The position numbers and the translations under genes were made by a program. From Armatimonadota bacterium (GTDB lineage Bacteria; Armatimonadota; UBA5829; DTJY01), in assembly GCA_017993055.1 (NCBI GenBank), contig JAGONM010000019.1, positions 1 through 39,190 on the forward strand: 39,190 bases of DNA, in the 5' to 3' direction. How positions within the stretch are numbered: the first letter of the stretch is position 1; each line of letters begins with the position of its first letter. Below the pieces are notes generated by a model, which ran no database searches, had not been told where the DNA came from, and saw only the letters and a program-made list of their open reading frames with translations. Below, one piece after another: positions 16,131 to 24,264 of this stretch.

Positions 16131-17870
16131 TTACTTGACGGTGGCGATCAGGCCGAGGCGCTTGCCGACGTACTCGGCATCGGCGAGAATCTTGCAGCAG
16201 GCCGGATTCTCGACGCTGTTCGCTATGCCGGTGCCGGGGCCGGTGGGCCTGGGCTTCGCAGGGGAGACCGCGATGCAGGCGTCCATCACCATCATCTCAA
16301 AATCACCGAACGCGAGCCCGGAGTTCACGAAGTCGGCCATCCCGTGGAAGGCGATGATCTCGTCAAGCTTGGCCAGAAGCTTCGGATAGAGCACCTCATC
16401 CGAGATGAGCGGCACTTCATCGGTCGCGAACGGCACCTCGTGGAAGAGCGCGAGGAGGTCCTTCATGCTCTCCAGGGTGGCATCCACGTACCATTCCCAC
16501 GTCTCGGTGTGCACGTATGCGGGCTTGTTCGGGCCGGGCCCGTCGTCGTCCCAGGGCACGGACGTGCCGTACAGGATCGTGAGGGTCCAGGTCGTTCCGG
16601 GGATCTCGTACATCAGCGGCCAGTTGGTGCGGATGTTAGGCGTGCCCTGCTGGCTGATACGCTTCGCGGGGAACACGTCCGCGCACTGGATGATATCCGG
16701 CGTCTGCTTCGTGAGGGTCACGTTCTTTATGCCGTACTGGATTCCGGCCTTCGCGGCGCCGATGTAGTTCGCCCACTTCTCGCCGGGGATGATCTTCAGC
16801 ACGCCCGGCACGGCGGTGATCGCGTCGCCGTAGTTCCCGGCGCGGCCCGCCTGGTGCTGATCGAGGCCGTTCGAGTCGCCGGGATAGGCCTGCAGGAGCG
16901 GCTGAGGCTCGCGCGGTGGCTGGGGCGGCCTGGCGTCGCGGCCGACCCAGAATGCGACGGTCACCGGAACGATCTGTCCCGGGGCGATGGTGCCGAGAGA
17001 CCACTTCATCGCGCCGGCGACCTCGGCGGGGCCGACGAGGGTCGTGCCGGGAAGCGCGTCGGCATACAGCGCCTGAAGGAGGCCCACCGCAGGCTCGCCC
17101 GCGTGACCGGAGAACTCCCCTACCCCAAACGCAGTCGGCTGGACGTTCGAGCTGAAGCCGACGAGGTCGCTGCCTTCCGCAGTCCACAGGGATCCGCCAT
17201 ACGAGGTGATGTCGTAGCGGTAGTCCTGCAAGCCGCCGAGAGCGTAGGGAGTCGGATCGTAGACGGCGAAGTTGTTCGGACCCAGGTCGTTATTCGGGTG
17301 CGGGTGCAGGAACTGGTAGAAAGCAAAGTTCGTCACCGGGGTGGAACTGACGTTTCGGATGTTGTACGTCTGGAACAGCACGTACGGCGAACTGCGGAGC
17401 GCCGGCTCTGCGCCGACGCCTCCCGGATTCACACCGACTGCCATGCCTTCGGAGAGCTGCCGCATCTCGACGAGAATCTCGATCGAAAGCTTGTCGTTCC
17501 GGATGCGACTGCGACCGGTGTCGTTTCCGGTAACAGGATTGGTCGGCTCATCCCACGTAGTCATCGGCGCGACGACCTGAAACATCGAGTTGGTGGGGAA
17601 GTCCGGGCGGAAGAACTCCGGCGGCAGGAGCATCGAGTAGCCTGAAGGCGTGTTCATGCCGTCGTAGCGAACGGCCCCCGACCAGTCTCCGCAGAGTATC
17701 TCGTGAGGGCCCAGCGGACTCGGCAGAAGAGTCGTGACCAGGTTGGAATAGCCAAACCCGTCAAGAAAGATCTGCCAGTCGGGCGACTGGAGGTCCTGGG
17801 CGTGGGCCTGCATCCCTGCCGCAAACACAACGATGCAGAACAAGACAAGAGACTTCGTGATCAACCGCAT
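16131..17870 (-). CDS. Secreted protein of unknown function with the shared C-terminal domain
   Basis: The protein has 579 aa from the ATG at 17870. That start carries a signal peptide (MRLITKSLVLFCIVVFAAG, then MQAHAQ) and a GGAGGAGAGG ribosome site; an in-frame start 138 bases upstream has neither. Residues ~25-310 form an unrecognised beta-rich region (TNSMFQVVAPMTTWDEP, RSRIRNDKLSIEI, NNDLGPNNFAVYDPTPYA) that looks like an exported surface or choice-of-anchor type protein. A Pro-rich linker (PPQPPREPQP) follows, then residues 327-579, the domain shared with the convergent neighbour and with the 1858-aa protein. The second half is closer to that of the 1858-aa protein (for example SVPWDDDGPGPN beside SFPWDDDGPVGPN). 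No catalytic motif is seen. Confidence 0.85.
   Translation of the reverse strand: MRLITKSLVLFCIVVFAAGMQAHAQDLQSPDWQIFLDGFGYSNLVTTLLPSPLGPHEILCGDWSGAVRYDGMNTPSGYSMLLPPEFFRPDFPTNSMFQVVAPMTTWDEPTNPVTGNDTGRSRIRNDKLSIEILVEMRQLSEGMAVGVNPGGVGAEPALRSSPYVLFQTYNIRNVSSTPVTNFAFYQFLHPHPNNDLGPNNFAVYDPTPYALGGLQDYRYDITSYGGSLWTAEGSDLVGFSSNVQPTAFGVGEFSGHAGEPAVGLLQALYADALPGTTLVGPAEVAGAMKWSLGTIAPGQIVPVTVAFWVGRDARPPQPPREPQPLLQAYPGDSNGLDQHQAGRAGNYGDAITAVPGVLKIIPGEKWANYIGAAKAGIQYGIKNVTLTKQTPDIIQCADVFPAKRISQQGTPNIRTNWPLMYEIPGTTWTLTILYGTSVPWDDDGPGPNKPAYVHTETWEWYVDATLESMKDLLALFHEVPFATDEVPLISDEVLYPKLLAKLDEIIAFHGMADFVNSGLAFGDFEMMVMDACIAVSPAKPRPTGPGTGIANSVENPACCKILADAEYVGKRLGLIATVK
16134..16892 (-). other. Shared C-terminal domain, copy 2
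   Basis: Residues 327-579. The same ordered blocks are present: YPGDSN, AVPGVLKIIPGEKW, QCADVF, QQGTPNIR, WPLMYE, DEVPLISDEVLYP, DACIAVSP and GPGTGIANS with ENPACCKILADAE. The length is within two residues of the other copies. Confidence 0.9.
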
Positions 17871-18346
17871 GATTGTTACCTCTCCTCCACAGAATCGTTG
17901 CCGGCAGGGACTCGAGGTCGTCATACAAGATGTATATTCCCATCCACGCCGCCGTTCAACCGCGAAACGCCAAAAAAAGCATTGAAAAGTAGAATATTTA
18001 TCAAGCAAGCGATATCATGTAGAATCAACCGGCGCACGCTCAACTTGCGGTGGTCTGAAAAGTAATCCGGCAACTTAGGTTTGAGACGCCGGTATTGTGG
18101 GTAATCCAACTCCGGAACGGCTGAGCTTCCGCAGAGGCAGGCTATCAGCATCGGAAGCAGTCTTGGTACTGGTCGTTCCATCTGCCGTTGCTTGGCTGTT
18201 TGGCAAGGGCATAGTTTGGGTATAGATGAGTTGCACTGCCGAGGGGCGGACGCCTGCGCAGAGTTTCTTCCGCACTCAGATTCCCCCACGATCGCAAGAC
18301 CGGGGCGGCAGTGTCAGCGAAAATAGAACCGGGGGTGACGGCTGAA
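17871..18346. other. Divergent intergenic region
   Basis: This 476-base region separates two divergent genes. About 17970-18030 is AT-rich and probably holds the promoter of the minus-strand gene, but I could not fix its hexamers. A direct repeat GTAATCC occurs at 18062-18068 and 18101-18107, and a 5-bp inverted repeat CCGGC/GCCGG at 18067-18071/18088-18092. No gene is convincing here. Confidence 0.5.
18200..18226 (+). promoter_or_regulatory. Possible promoter of the barrel gene and Tad locus
   Basis: TTGGCA (18200-18205) and TATAGA (18221-18226) resemble -35 and -10 hexamers, but the spacer is only 15 bases. This is weak, and it is the best candidate seen before the barrel gene. Confidence 0.25.
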
Positions 18347-19174
18347 GTGAAGTTCAGGAAGCTGACGGTCTGGATCGCGCTCATTCTCATCCTGTCGGCT
18401 GCGGCCGCCCGCGCGGACGAACCGATGCGGGGGCTGGTGGTTGATCGAGGCAGCGGAGCCTTGTGGCTGGGTCTGCCCGGCCCGGTTCCGATCGGCACGG
18501 GTTTCAACGTATACCTCGCGCCGGGCGGCGAGCCGATGGCGTTCGCCACGGTCATTGACATCACTCCCGACGCCCCATACGTTGCGAAGGCGAAAATGAG
18601 GGCGCTGCGACCGGACGCATTCATCCCGGTCGGGGCCTATGTAGAGGCCGCCGCCACGGAGATCCCCGAAGCAGACAAGCACGAGGGCGGATTTCAGGAC
18701 ATGAGCCTGACCCGCCGCTATGACCGCCGGTTGACGTTCCGGGCGGGCGCGCTGTTCCCGACGAACGGCGACCTGAAGGACGAGACGGACAACCTCTGGC
18801 CTGCGTTCCAGGCCTCATACCGGCTCTGCGACTCCCCCGAGCGGGACCTGCAGGTCGGCCTGGGATACTTCGGCGGGAGCGGCACATTCACCGGGGGCAG
18901 CCGGGATTTCCGCGTCCTCCCGGTCACTCTCGACGCCAGGTTCCGCACGTCCGCAGGCTCGGGATTGTTTGCGAGAGCCGGAATCGGGGCATATTACATC
19001 CGCGACGAGCGGACACTCGGCCTGGTCACAACGTCCAATGATATGGTGACGTTCGGCTGGCAGGCGGGATTCGGCTATACCTCCGCCGGGGGATACTCCG
19101 CGGAGATATGCTACACGGACGTACTCCGGACGGATTTCGGAGGCGTGGTTCTGAGTCTGGGGACTCAGTTCTAA
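18347..19174 (+). CDS. Outer-membrane beta-barrel protein
   Basis: The protein has 275 aa if it starts at GTG 18347. This gives a classic signal peptide (KFRKLTVWIALILILSAAAARA before DEP) and places a Shine-Dalgarno-like GGGGGTG about ten bases upstream; in-frame GTGs at 18311 and 18335 are alternatives. Residues ~25-95 form a small beta domain (GTGFNVYLAPGGEPMAFATV). Residues ~110-275 show alternating amphipathic strands typical of an eight- to ten-stranded barrel (LTFRAGALFP, LQVGLGYFGG, GLFARAGIGAYYI, FGWQAGFGYTS). It ends in VVLSLGTQF, with the C-terminal Phe that the BAM machinery recognises. It lies about 80 bases before the pilin gene and may be a porin or belong to the Tad unit. Its specific role is unknown. 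Confidence 0.75.
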   Translation: MKFRKLTVWIALILILSAAAARADEPMRGLVVDRGSGALWLGLPGPVPIGTGFNVYLAPGGEPMAFATVIDITPDAPYVAKAKMRALRPDAFIPVGAYVEAAATEIPEADKHEGGFQDMSLTRRYDRRLTFRAGALFPTNGDLKDETDNLWPAFQASYRLCDSPERDLQVGLGYFGGSGTFTGGSRDFRVLPVTLDARFRTSAGSGLFARAGIGAYYIRDERTLGLVTTSNDMVTFGWQAGFGYTSAGGYSAEICYTDVLRTDFGGVVLSLGTQF

Positions 19175-19177
19175 GTA

Positions 19178-19194
19178 CCTGCGGTCGCCGCAGG
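19178..19194 (+). other. Small hairpin before the pilin gene
   Basis: CCTGCGG (19178-19184) pairs with CCGCAGG (19188-19194) around TCG. No T tract follows, so it is not a standard terminator. It may attenuate read-through or shield the 5' end of the abundant pilin mRNA. Confidence 0.4.
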
Positions 19195-19253
19195 CTGGCC
19201 TCAGCAGGTCACCTGTTACGAACGCGAATCTGACGACGAAGGAGGTGTCGCAA

Positions 19254-19439
19254 ATGGTAGAGAGAATCAAGAGGCTGTTCGCGGATGAGGAGGGTGCCAC
19301 GATGGTCGAATACGCCCTGCTCCTGGGCCTGATCGCGATAGTTGCGATACTGGCTCTGACGGGACTCGGTGGAACGGTAAAGAACCTCTTCACAGGAGCA
19401 GACAACGAGCTCAAGAAGGTCCCAACGACCCCCGGCTAG
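19254..19439 (+). CDS. flp: Flp-type (type IVb) pilin precursor
   Basis: This is a 61-aa pre-pilin, the major subunit of the Tad/Flp pilus. The start is ATG 19254, with AGGAGGTG at 19240-19247; a GTG nine bases upstream lies inside that ribosome site. The leader (MVERIKRLFADEEG) ends in Gly and is followed by ATMVEYALLLGLIAIVAI. That is the type IVb hallmark: cleavage after Gly, Glu at +5, and a hydrophobic helix. The C-terminal part is short and charged, as in other Flp pilins. The prepilin peptidase gene follows after 51 bases. Confidence 0.95.
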   Translation: MVERIKRLFADEEGATMVEYALLLGLIAIVAILALTGLGGTVKNLFTGADNELKKVPTTPG

Positions 19440-19490
19440 CGCCGAACGGGGCTCTGTACGACAACCGAGACCGCCATGTCGAGAGCTTGA

Positions 19491-20012
19491 ATGAGCCATC
19501 TAACCCGGTTGGCAGTGCCTGCCGTGTTGACTGTCCTGCTCGGTGCGGCAGTTTACACAGACCTGAGGCACGGTAAGATATACAACAAGCTTACCCTGAC
19601 CTGCACAGCGTTGGGGATAATCCTGTCCCTGCTGTCAGCCGGAATCCGCGGGGCTGGTGAGAGCCTTGCGGCGGTAGGACTGGTCGTGCTGCTCTACTTG
19701 CTGTTCGCACCCCTGACCGGGGTCGGCGGCGGTGACGTGAAGCTCATGATGGCGGTCGGAGCGCTGGTGGGCATCAGGCTGGCGGTGTGGGTTCTGCTCT
19801 TCTCAGCGGCGATCGGTGGGGGCATCGCGGTGATCGTGATGGTACGGCACCGTGTGTTCTGCCGCACGGTTGGGACGATGAGCACGAACCTGATCCTGAA
19901 GCTGTTCTATCGTGCTCCGGTGGAAGTGACCGGCGGGTCCCGAGGGTTGAGGTTCCGGTACAGTCCGGCTATCGCCCTCGGGACACTGCTGGCGTATGTT
20001 ATGAGACGTTAG
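19491..20012 (+). CDS. tadV: Prepilin peptidase of the Tad pilus (TadV/CpaA)
   Basis: This 173-aa integral membrane aspartic protease (family A24) removes the leader of the Flp pilin and the TadE/TadG pseudopilins. It shows the two expected Asp sites: D24 in YTDLRHGKIYN and the Asp of GVGGGDVKLM. It has about five hydrophobic segments and lacks the methylase domain of PilD, as is normal for TadV. The stop is followed by two hairpins and then tadE. Confidence 0.92.
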   Translation: MSHLTRLAVPAVLTVLLGAAVYTDLRHGKIYNKLTLTCTALGIILSLLSAGIRGAGESLAAVGLVVLLYLLFAPLTGVGGGDVKLMMAVGALVGIRLAVWVLLFSAAIGGGIAVIVMVRHRVFCRTVGTMSTNLILKLFYRAPVEVTGGSRGLRFRYSPAIALGTLLAYVMRR

Positions 20013-20060
20013 ACCGGAAGGCCCGAAGGCCGGTCCCACTCATGAAGAGGATGCCTCTTC
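20013..20060 (+). other. Two hairpins between tadV and tadE
   Basis: The first is ACCGG (20013-20017) with CCGGT (20030-20034), and an inner GGCC/GGCC alternative. The second is a perfect 7-bp stem, GAAGAGG (20044-20050) with CCTCTTC (20054-20060), around ATG. Neither has a T tract. They may be mRNA processing or stability elements that set the pilin and peptidase apart from later genes. Confidence 0.5.
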
Positions 20061-20088
20061 ACTCGCGGTTTTGAACGGAATCGAACCG

Positions 20089-20526
20089 ATGAACACCTGG
20101 CGGATGAACAATCGAGGCGTCGCGCTGGTGGAGTTCGCGCTCATAGCACTGCTCTTCATCACCCTCGCCATTGGAATCATAGATTTCGGACTGCTTGCCA
20201 AGGATTACCTGACGCTGGGCAGCGCCGCGCGGGAGGGCGCCAGAGCGGCCGCCCTGGGGGGCGCGAAAGAAGAAGTCATCGCGGCCGTACGCGCGAGCGC
20301 GCCGACGCCGAACAGCACCGAGAACCCGAAGGTGTACATGTGGTACGCGGAGATGGGTGCGAACCCTGACTGGAGGGCGTACAGTTCTCCTGACGAAATC
20401 CCCCCTGAACTGGCAGACGTGCAGGTCAAGGTACGCGCGGAGTATGAATGCAACCGGATATCGGGGACTTTCTTCGGCGAAGACCCGATCACCCTGAGCG
20501 CAGATGAAGTCATGCGAAAGGAATAG
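20089..20526 (+). CDS. tadE: TadE-like pseudopilin
   Basis: The protein has 145 aa from ATG 20089. TTG 20071 and ATG 20104 are alternatives, and none has a strong ribosome site. The N-terminal leader is followed by RGVALVEFALIALLFITLAIGIIDFG, the TadE pattern: a prepilin-like site before ALVEFAL with Glu near +5 and one membrane helix. The sequence then continues KDYLTLGSAAREGARAAALGG, very typical of TadE. The periplasmic C-terminal domain has one Cys. Such minor pseudopilins are processed by TadV and needed for Flp pilus assembly. Confidence 0.9.
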   Translation: MNTWRMNNRGVALVEFALIALLFITLAIGIIDFGLLAKDYLTLGSAAREGARAAALGGAKEEVIAAVRASAPTPNSTENPKVYMWYAEMGANPDWRAYSSPDEIPPELADVQVKVRAEYECNRISGTFFGEDPITLSADEVMRKE

Positions 20527-20582
20527 CCCCCGGTTCGCCGGTCAACACCGTGGGGGCACTCACCGGCACGGAGGTGCCAAAG

Positions 20583-21635
20583 ATGCGCAACGATAGCAGG
20601 AAGGACCGCGGCGCTATCCTGGTTCTTGCGGCGGTGCTGCTCATCGCGCTGATAGGCGCGGCGGCGCTGGCCGTTGATCTGGGACGGTTGCGTCTGGGCC
20701 AGGCGCGGGCACAGGATGTCTGCGACGCAGCCGCTCTGGGGACTGCCTGGCTACTCGAACCGACCGATATCGAGTCAACCGTGGCGAGGATATCTGATAC
20801 AGCAGACGAACTGGCTCGGGCGAACAACCAGTCCGATAACAGGAAGGTGCTCAAAGAAGGGCTTGATCAAGAGGGCGTGACGGTAACCAGAGTCGAGGGC
20901 AAATCGGTCAGACTGAGAGGCGAGGTCAAGGTCAATTTCGGCTTTGCCAGGATACTTGGACCCGGACCCGAGTTCAGAACGGGCCGAGTGGGAGCAGGAT
21001 CCAAGGCAATTCTGGAGAGCGCCAGAGGATTCCCCTACAAGTTCGCCCCGTTGGCCGTCACCCAGATGCAGGTCATGGACCCTGACTTCGCCAATGGGCG
21101 CAATCAGAAGTTGAGCAGCCGCTACTACAAGACCGATGGAACGCCTGATCAGATCAACAACCTGCATCCGGTCGGGGCCGAGGCCGACTTCGCGAGCCAA
21201 CTGGGAGTGTTTGGCAAGGAGATCGCGCTAGCCACGAGAAAACAGTTGCCTCGTATAGAGAAGGACATGTCAGCCCCCATCGTGAGCAATCTCAGTGAGC
21301 GCGTGAATGGCGACACGTGGACGTGGGAGCAGTGGAGCGCTGCCAGCGATGACGATAAGGCCACGAGCAGTCGCATAGTGATCATGCCGGTGGTGGACAA
21401 CAGCATGACCGTCGTGGGGTTCACGGGCTTCTTCGTAGAGACTGTCGGTCTCTACGTCGATACTAGAAACGACCGGCACTGCGCGGCGGTGTGGGGCCAT
21501 TTCGTACCCGGTGTTGTCGGCGCCACGTCGTCGGTACATTGGCTGAGGCCGTTCGAGGACTTCGATCAGCCTTGGCTCAACCCGTTCCAAGAAGACATGG
21601 GCAACCTGATGTATCGGGTCCGCTTGAGCAAGTAG
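20583..21635 (+). CDS. tadG: TadG-like Tad pilus protein
   Basis: The protein has 350 aa from ATG 20583, chosen because GGAGGTG at 20570-20576 is six bases upstream; a GTG at 20550 opens the same frame but lacks one. The N-terminus is the 'Tad' domain: RGAILVLAAVLLIALIGAAALAVDLGRL, a single membrane helix, then a conserved heptad-rich segment (QARAQDVCDAAALGTAWLL). The rest is a periplasmic region of mixed alpha/beta character without a von Willebrand motif that I can see. TadG proteins work with TadE and TadF at the pilus base. Confidence 0.85.
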   Translation: MRNDSRKDRGAILVLAAVLLIALIGAAALAVDLGRLRLGQARAQDVCDAAALGTAWLLEPTDIESTVARISDTADELARANNQSDNRKVLKEGLDQEGVTVTRVEGKSVRLRGEVKVNFGFARILGPGPEFRTGRVGAGSKAILESARGFPYKFAPLAVTQMQVMDPDFANGRNQKLSSRYYKTDGTPDQINNLHPVGAEADFASQLGVFGKEIALATRKQLPRIEKDMSAPIVSNLSERVNGDTWTWEQWSAASDDDKATSSRIVIMPVVDNSMTVVGFTGFFVETVGLYVDTRNDRHCAAVWGHFVPGVVGATSSVHWLRPFEDFDQPWLNPFQEDMGNLMYRVRLSK

Positions 21636-21655
21636 CAACCTAGGGAGAGAGAACC

Positions 21656-22555
21656 ATGAGTATGCAGACGAGACAGAAGACGCTGGTGATTGCCGCGGTC
21701 CTCGGGGTGCTGGCCGCCGCGCTGGTCTGGAGCTTCCTGGCCGGACAGAAGGCGCAGAAGGCCGAATCCGAGGTCCAGGTGGTGGTCGCCGCGAGCAACA
21801 TCCCCCGCGAGACCGTGGTGTCGCCCGCCGACATCACCATGCGGAGTTACGCCAAGGAACTCGTGCCCGCGGGCGCCGCGATCAGCGAGGGCATGGTGGT
21901 CGGCAAGGTCACTACGACCGACATCCGTGCCGACCAGCCGATCCTGACGGCGAGCCTGATGTCCAAGGACCGCCTGTCCTATGTGATCCCGCCGTTCATG
22001 CGCGCGGTGACCGTCGGCCTAGACCCGGTGATCGGAGTCGGCGGATTCCTCAAGCCGGGCGACCGCGTGGACGTGATCGCAACGTTCGATATGAACGAGA
22101 CCTCTTTCGCGAAGACGGTCCTGCAGAACGTCAGCCTTCTCGCGATCGGCTCAGAGGCGGTAGAGGAAGGCGACAAGCTGGCCGGCGACAAGCAGACAGC
22201 ACGCGTCCAGCCGACCGCCACGCTGGCGGTCACCCCCACCGAGGCTGAGAGGCTGATCCTCGCCGAGGCGAAGGGCAGACTCCGCCTGACGCTGCGATCC
22301 GCCGAGGACAGGCTCGTCAAGTCCGCCAGGCCTATCAGCGTCAGCGCTGTAATGGGCGTCGCACCGACGAAGTCCGCGCGCGCATCCGCACCGGCGGCCG
22401 CCCCGACCGGAGGCGGCTCGCCACTCATACCCCCGGCGCCGGTCGGCGGACAGCAGCTCACCCCCCTGCCCGGCACGGTGCAGATCGCGCCGCCCGTCAA
22501 GACCGTCACCGTCGTGCGCGGCACGAAGGTCGAGGAGACCGTAGTCCCGGAATAG
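21656..22555 (+). CDS. cpaB: Pilus assembly protein CpaB/RcpC
   Basis: This 299-aa protein has an N-terminal membrane anchor (TLVIAAVLGVLAAALVWSFLAG) and a SAF domain at ~41-105 (VVVAASNIPRETVVSPADI, GKVTTTDIRADQPIL). The RcpC core follows (AVTVGLDPVIGVGGFLKPGDRVDVIATF), and then a Pro/Ala-rich tail. CpaB/RcpC proteins act in the periplasm, help assemble the secretin and may contact peptidoglycan. The ATG lies 20 bases after tadG, with GGGAGAGAG upstream. Confidence 0.94.
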   Translation: MSMQTRQKTLVIAAVLGVLAAALVWSFLAGQKAQKAESEVQVVVAASNIPRETVVSPADITMRSYAKELVPAGAAISEGMVVGKVTTTDIRADQPILTASLMSKDRLSYVIPPFMRAVTVGLDPVIGVGGFLKPGDRVDVIATFDMNETSFAKTVLQNVSLLAIGSEAVEEGDKLAGDKQTARVQPTATLAVTPTEAERLILAEAKGRLRLTLRSAEDRLVKSARPISVSAVMGVAPTKSARASAPAAAPTGGGSPLIPPAPVGGQQLTPLPGTVQIAPPVKTVTVVRGTKVEETVVPE

Positions 22556-22636
22556 CCATTCGAATGCCATAAACGCCATGCAAAGGAGGCACGGGTCGAA
22601 GGGACGTTCCCTGCAGCACTCAGCGGCCCGGTCATT

Positions 22637-24259
22637 ATGAAAACTCGAAATGCTTGCTTGATAACTCTACTTGGGATAGTCGTGCTGTGCAGCATGGTCT
22701 CGCTTGCTTTCGCCGCGGCAGATCGGCTTGCGCCGGAGATGGTGCTCCGCGTCGGTGACAGCGAGATCATCGAGTGCGAGGACGCGAGGCGCGCGGCAAT
22801 CGGGGATCCGATCGTCGCGGACGTGGTCGCGCTCTCGACGACGGACATCCTGCTCAACGCAAAGTCACCCGGCACGACGGTCCTCTACGTCTGGGACAGG
22901 AACGGCAGGCGGCTCTTCCGCGTCAAGGTCGTCCCGGGCGAGGTGGACATGGACGCGCTGTGCGCAAGGATCAGCTCCGAGATAGGCGACGCGCGCGTCT
23001 CCGTTCGAGGCGTCGGGAACACAGTGATCCTCGAGGGCACGGTCAACCGCGAGGCCGAGTCGAGCAAGGCGGAGGCGATCGCCCGGGCGGTGGTCGAGAC
23101 TATGATCTTCCAGGGGACGAGCGCCGGCGCGAAGTCACAAGAGGTCAGGTCGGTCTCCCGTCCCGAAGGCGAATCCTTCGTGCTCGAGAAGGTGGTCTTG
23201 GACAAGGACACCTCTGTGGAAGCTCAGACGGGCCCGCGAGTCCCGAAGGTCGTCAACCTGATCCAGATCGAGAAGGCGATAGACGAGGTGACGGCGCTCA
23301 CGATGGAGGTTGCCGCGGCGTTCCGGCAGGCGCTCAACGAACCCGATCTGACGGTTCGCGCTCTGCCCGGCAGCGTGGTGCTCGTCGAGGGCAAGGTCGG
23401 AACTCCCGCCGAGATGGAACGGATCAACCTGCTGATCAAGGGATACAGCAAGGAAGTCGAGACCGACAAGGTGGCGGGCGGCGCGAAGGAACTCGTGACC
23501 ATGATCAACATGGTGAAGCTCGACAGTTCCCGCGCCCGTCAGATCATGGTCCGCGCGCAGGTCGTGGACATCAACAAGGAAGCTCTGAAGGAGTTCGGCG
23601 TCAACTGGGGACGCATCCTCGGCGGCAACCTGGATGACAACAACTGGTTGATCGGCCAGAGCGGCACCGGCCCGTTCGATCTGTTCGGCGGCGGGGCGAT
23701 TGACCGGCTCGATCCGATCGGCGCGAGGATCCGCGCGCTCGAACAGCAGGACAAGGCGAAGATACTGTCCCAGCCCAACCTGCTGGTGCTCGACGGCCGC
23801 GAGGGAAACATACTGGTCGGCGGCGAGATACCGATCCCGGTGCCCCAGACGAGCTCAACCGGCGGCGGGACGACGATCACCATCGAATACAAGGAATACG
23901 GCGTGCGGCTGAGGGTTCTTCCCGAGATAACGGGCGACGGCACGCTCCAGCTTCAGGTCATGCCGGAGGTGAGCACGTTGAGCGACGCCGGCTCCATCAC
24001 GATCAACGGATTCGACGTGCCTGCTCTGCGGACTCGCAGGGCGGAGACGACGGTCAGCGTGCGGGACGGACAGTCGCTCATCATCGGCGGACTGATTCAG
24101 AACGAAGACTCGAAGCTGGTCAACAAGATACCGATTCTCGGAGACCTGCCGATCATCGGGGAGTTGTTCAAGAGCCGGAGATTCCAGAACAACGAATCCG
24201 AACTCGTAATCATCATCACGCCGCAGATCATGCAGCCCACAGCGACTGCTCAGGGATAG
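22637..24259 (+). CDS. cpaC: Secretin of the Tad pilus (CpaC/RcpA)
   Basis: This 540-aa protein has a signal peptide (ITLLGIVVLCSMVSLAFA). The N0/T2SS-N-like domain at ~30-100 carries VGDSEIIECEDARRAAIGDP. Two BON-like stretches follow at ~110-290, and then the secretin core from ~310 to 535: RAQVVDINKEALKEFGVNWG, AKILSQPNLLVLDGREGNI, GGEIPIPVPQ, then DGQSLIIGGLIQNED and KIPILGDLPIIGELFKS. It forms the outer-membrane ring through which the pilus passes. An AGGAGG at 22583-22588 is too far from the start to serve it, and no strong site is nearer, so translation may depend on coupling with cpaB. TadZ starts five bases after its stop. Confidence 0.96.
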   Translation: MKTRNACLITLLGIVVLCSMVSLAFAAADRLAPEMVLRVGDSEIIECEDARRAAIGDPIVADVVALSTTDILLNAKSPGTTVLYVWDRNGRRLFRVKVVPGEVDMDALCARISSEIGDARVSVRGVGNTVILEGTVNREAESSKAEAIARAVVETMIFQGTSAGAKSQEVRSVSRPEGESFVLEKVVLDKDTSVEAQTGPRVPKVVNLIQIEKAIDEVTALTMEVAAAFRQALNEPDLTVRALPGSVVLVEGKVGTPAEMERINLLIKGYSKEVETDKVAGGAKELVTMINMVKLDSSRARQIMVRAQVVDINKEALKEFGVNWGRILGGNLDDNNWLIGQSGTGPFDLFGGGAIDRLDPIGARIRALEQQDKAKILSQPNLLVLDGREGNILVGGEIPIPVPQTSSTGGGTTITIEYKEYGVRLRVLPEITGDGTLQLQVMPEVSTLSDAGSITINGFDVPALRTRRAETTVSVRDGQSLIIGGLIQNEDSKLVNKIPILGDLPIIGELFKSRRFQNNESELVIIITPQIMQPTATAQG

Positions 24260-24264
24260 CAACT

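Noticed and set aside
16344-17645. 433-aa plus-strand open frame
   Set aside because: Antisense shadow of the 579-residue protein; Arg-rich and without any domain.
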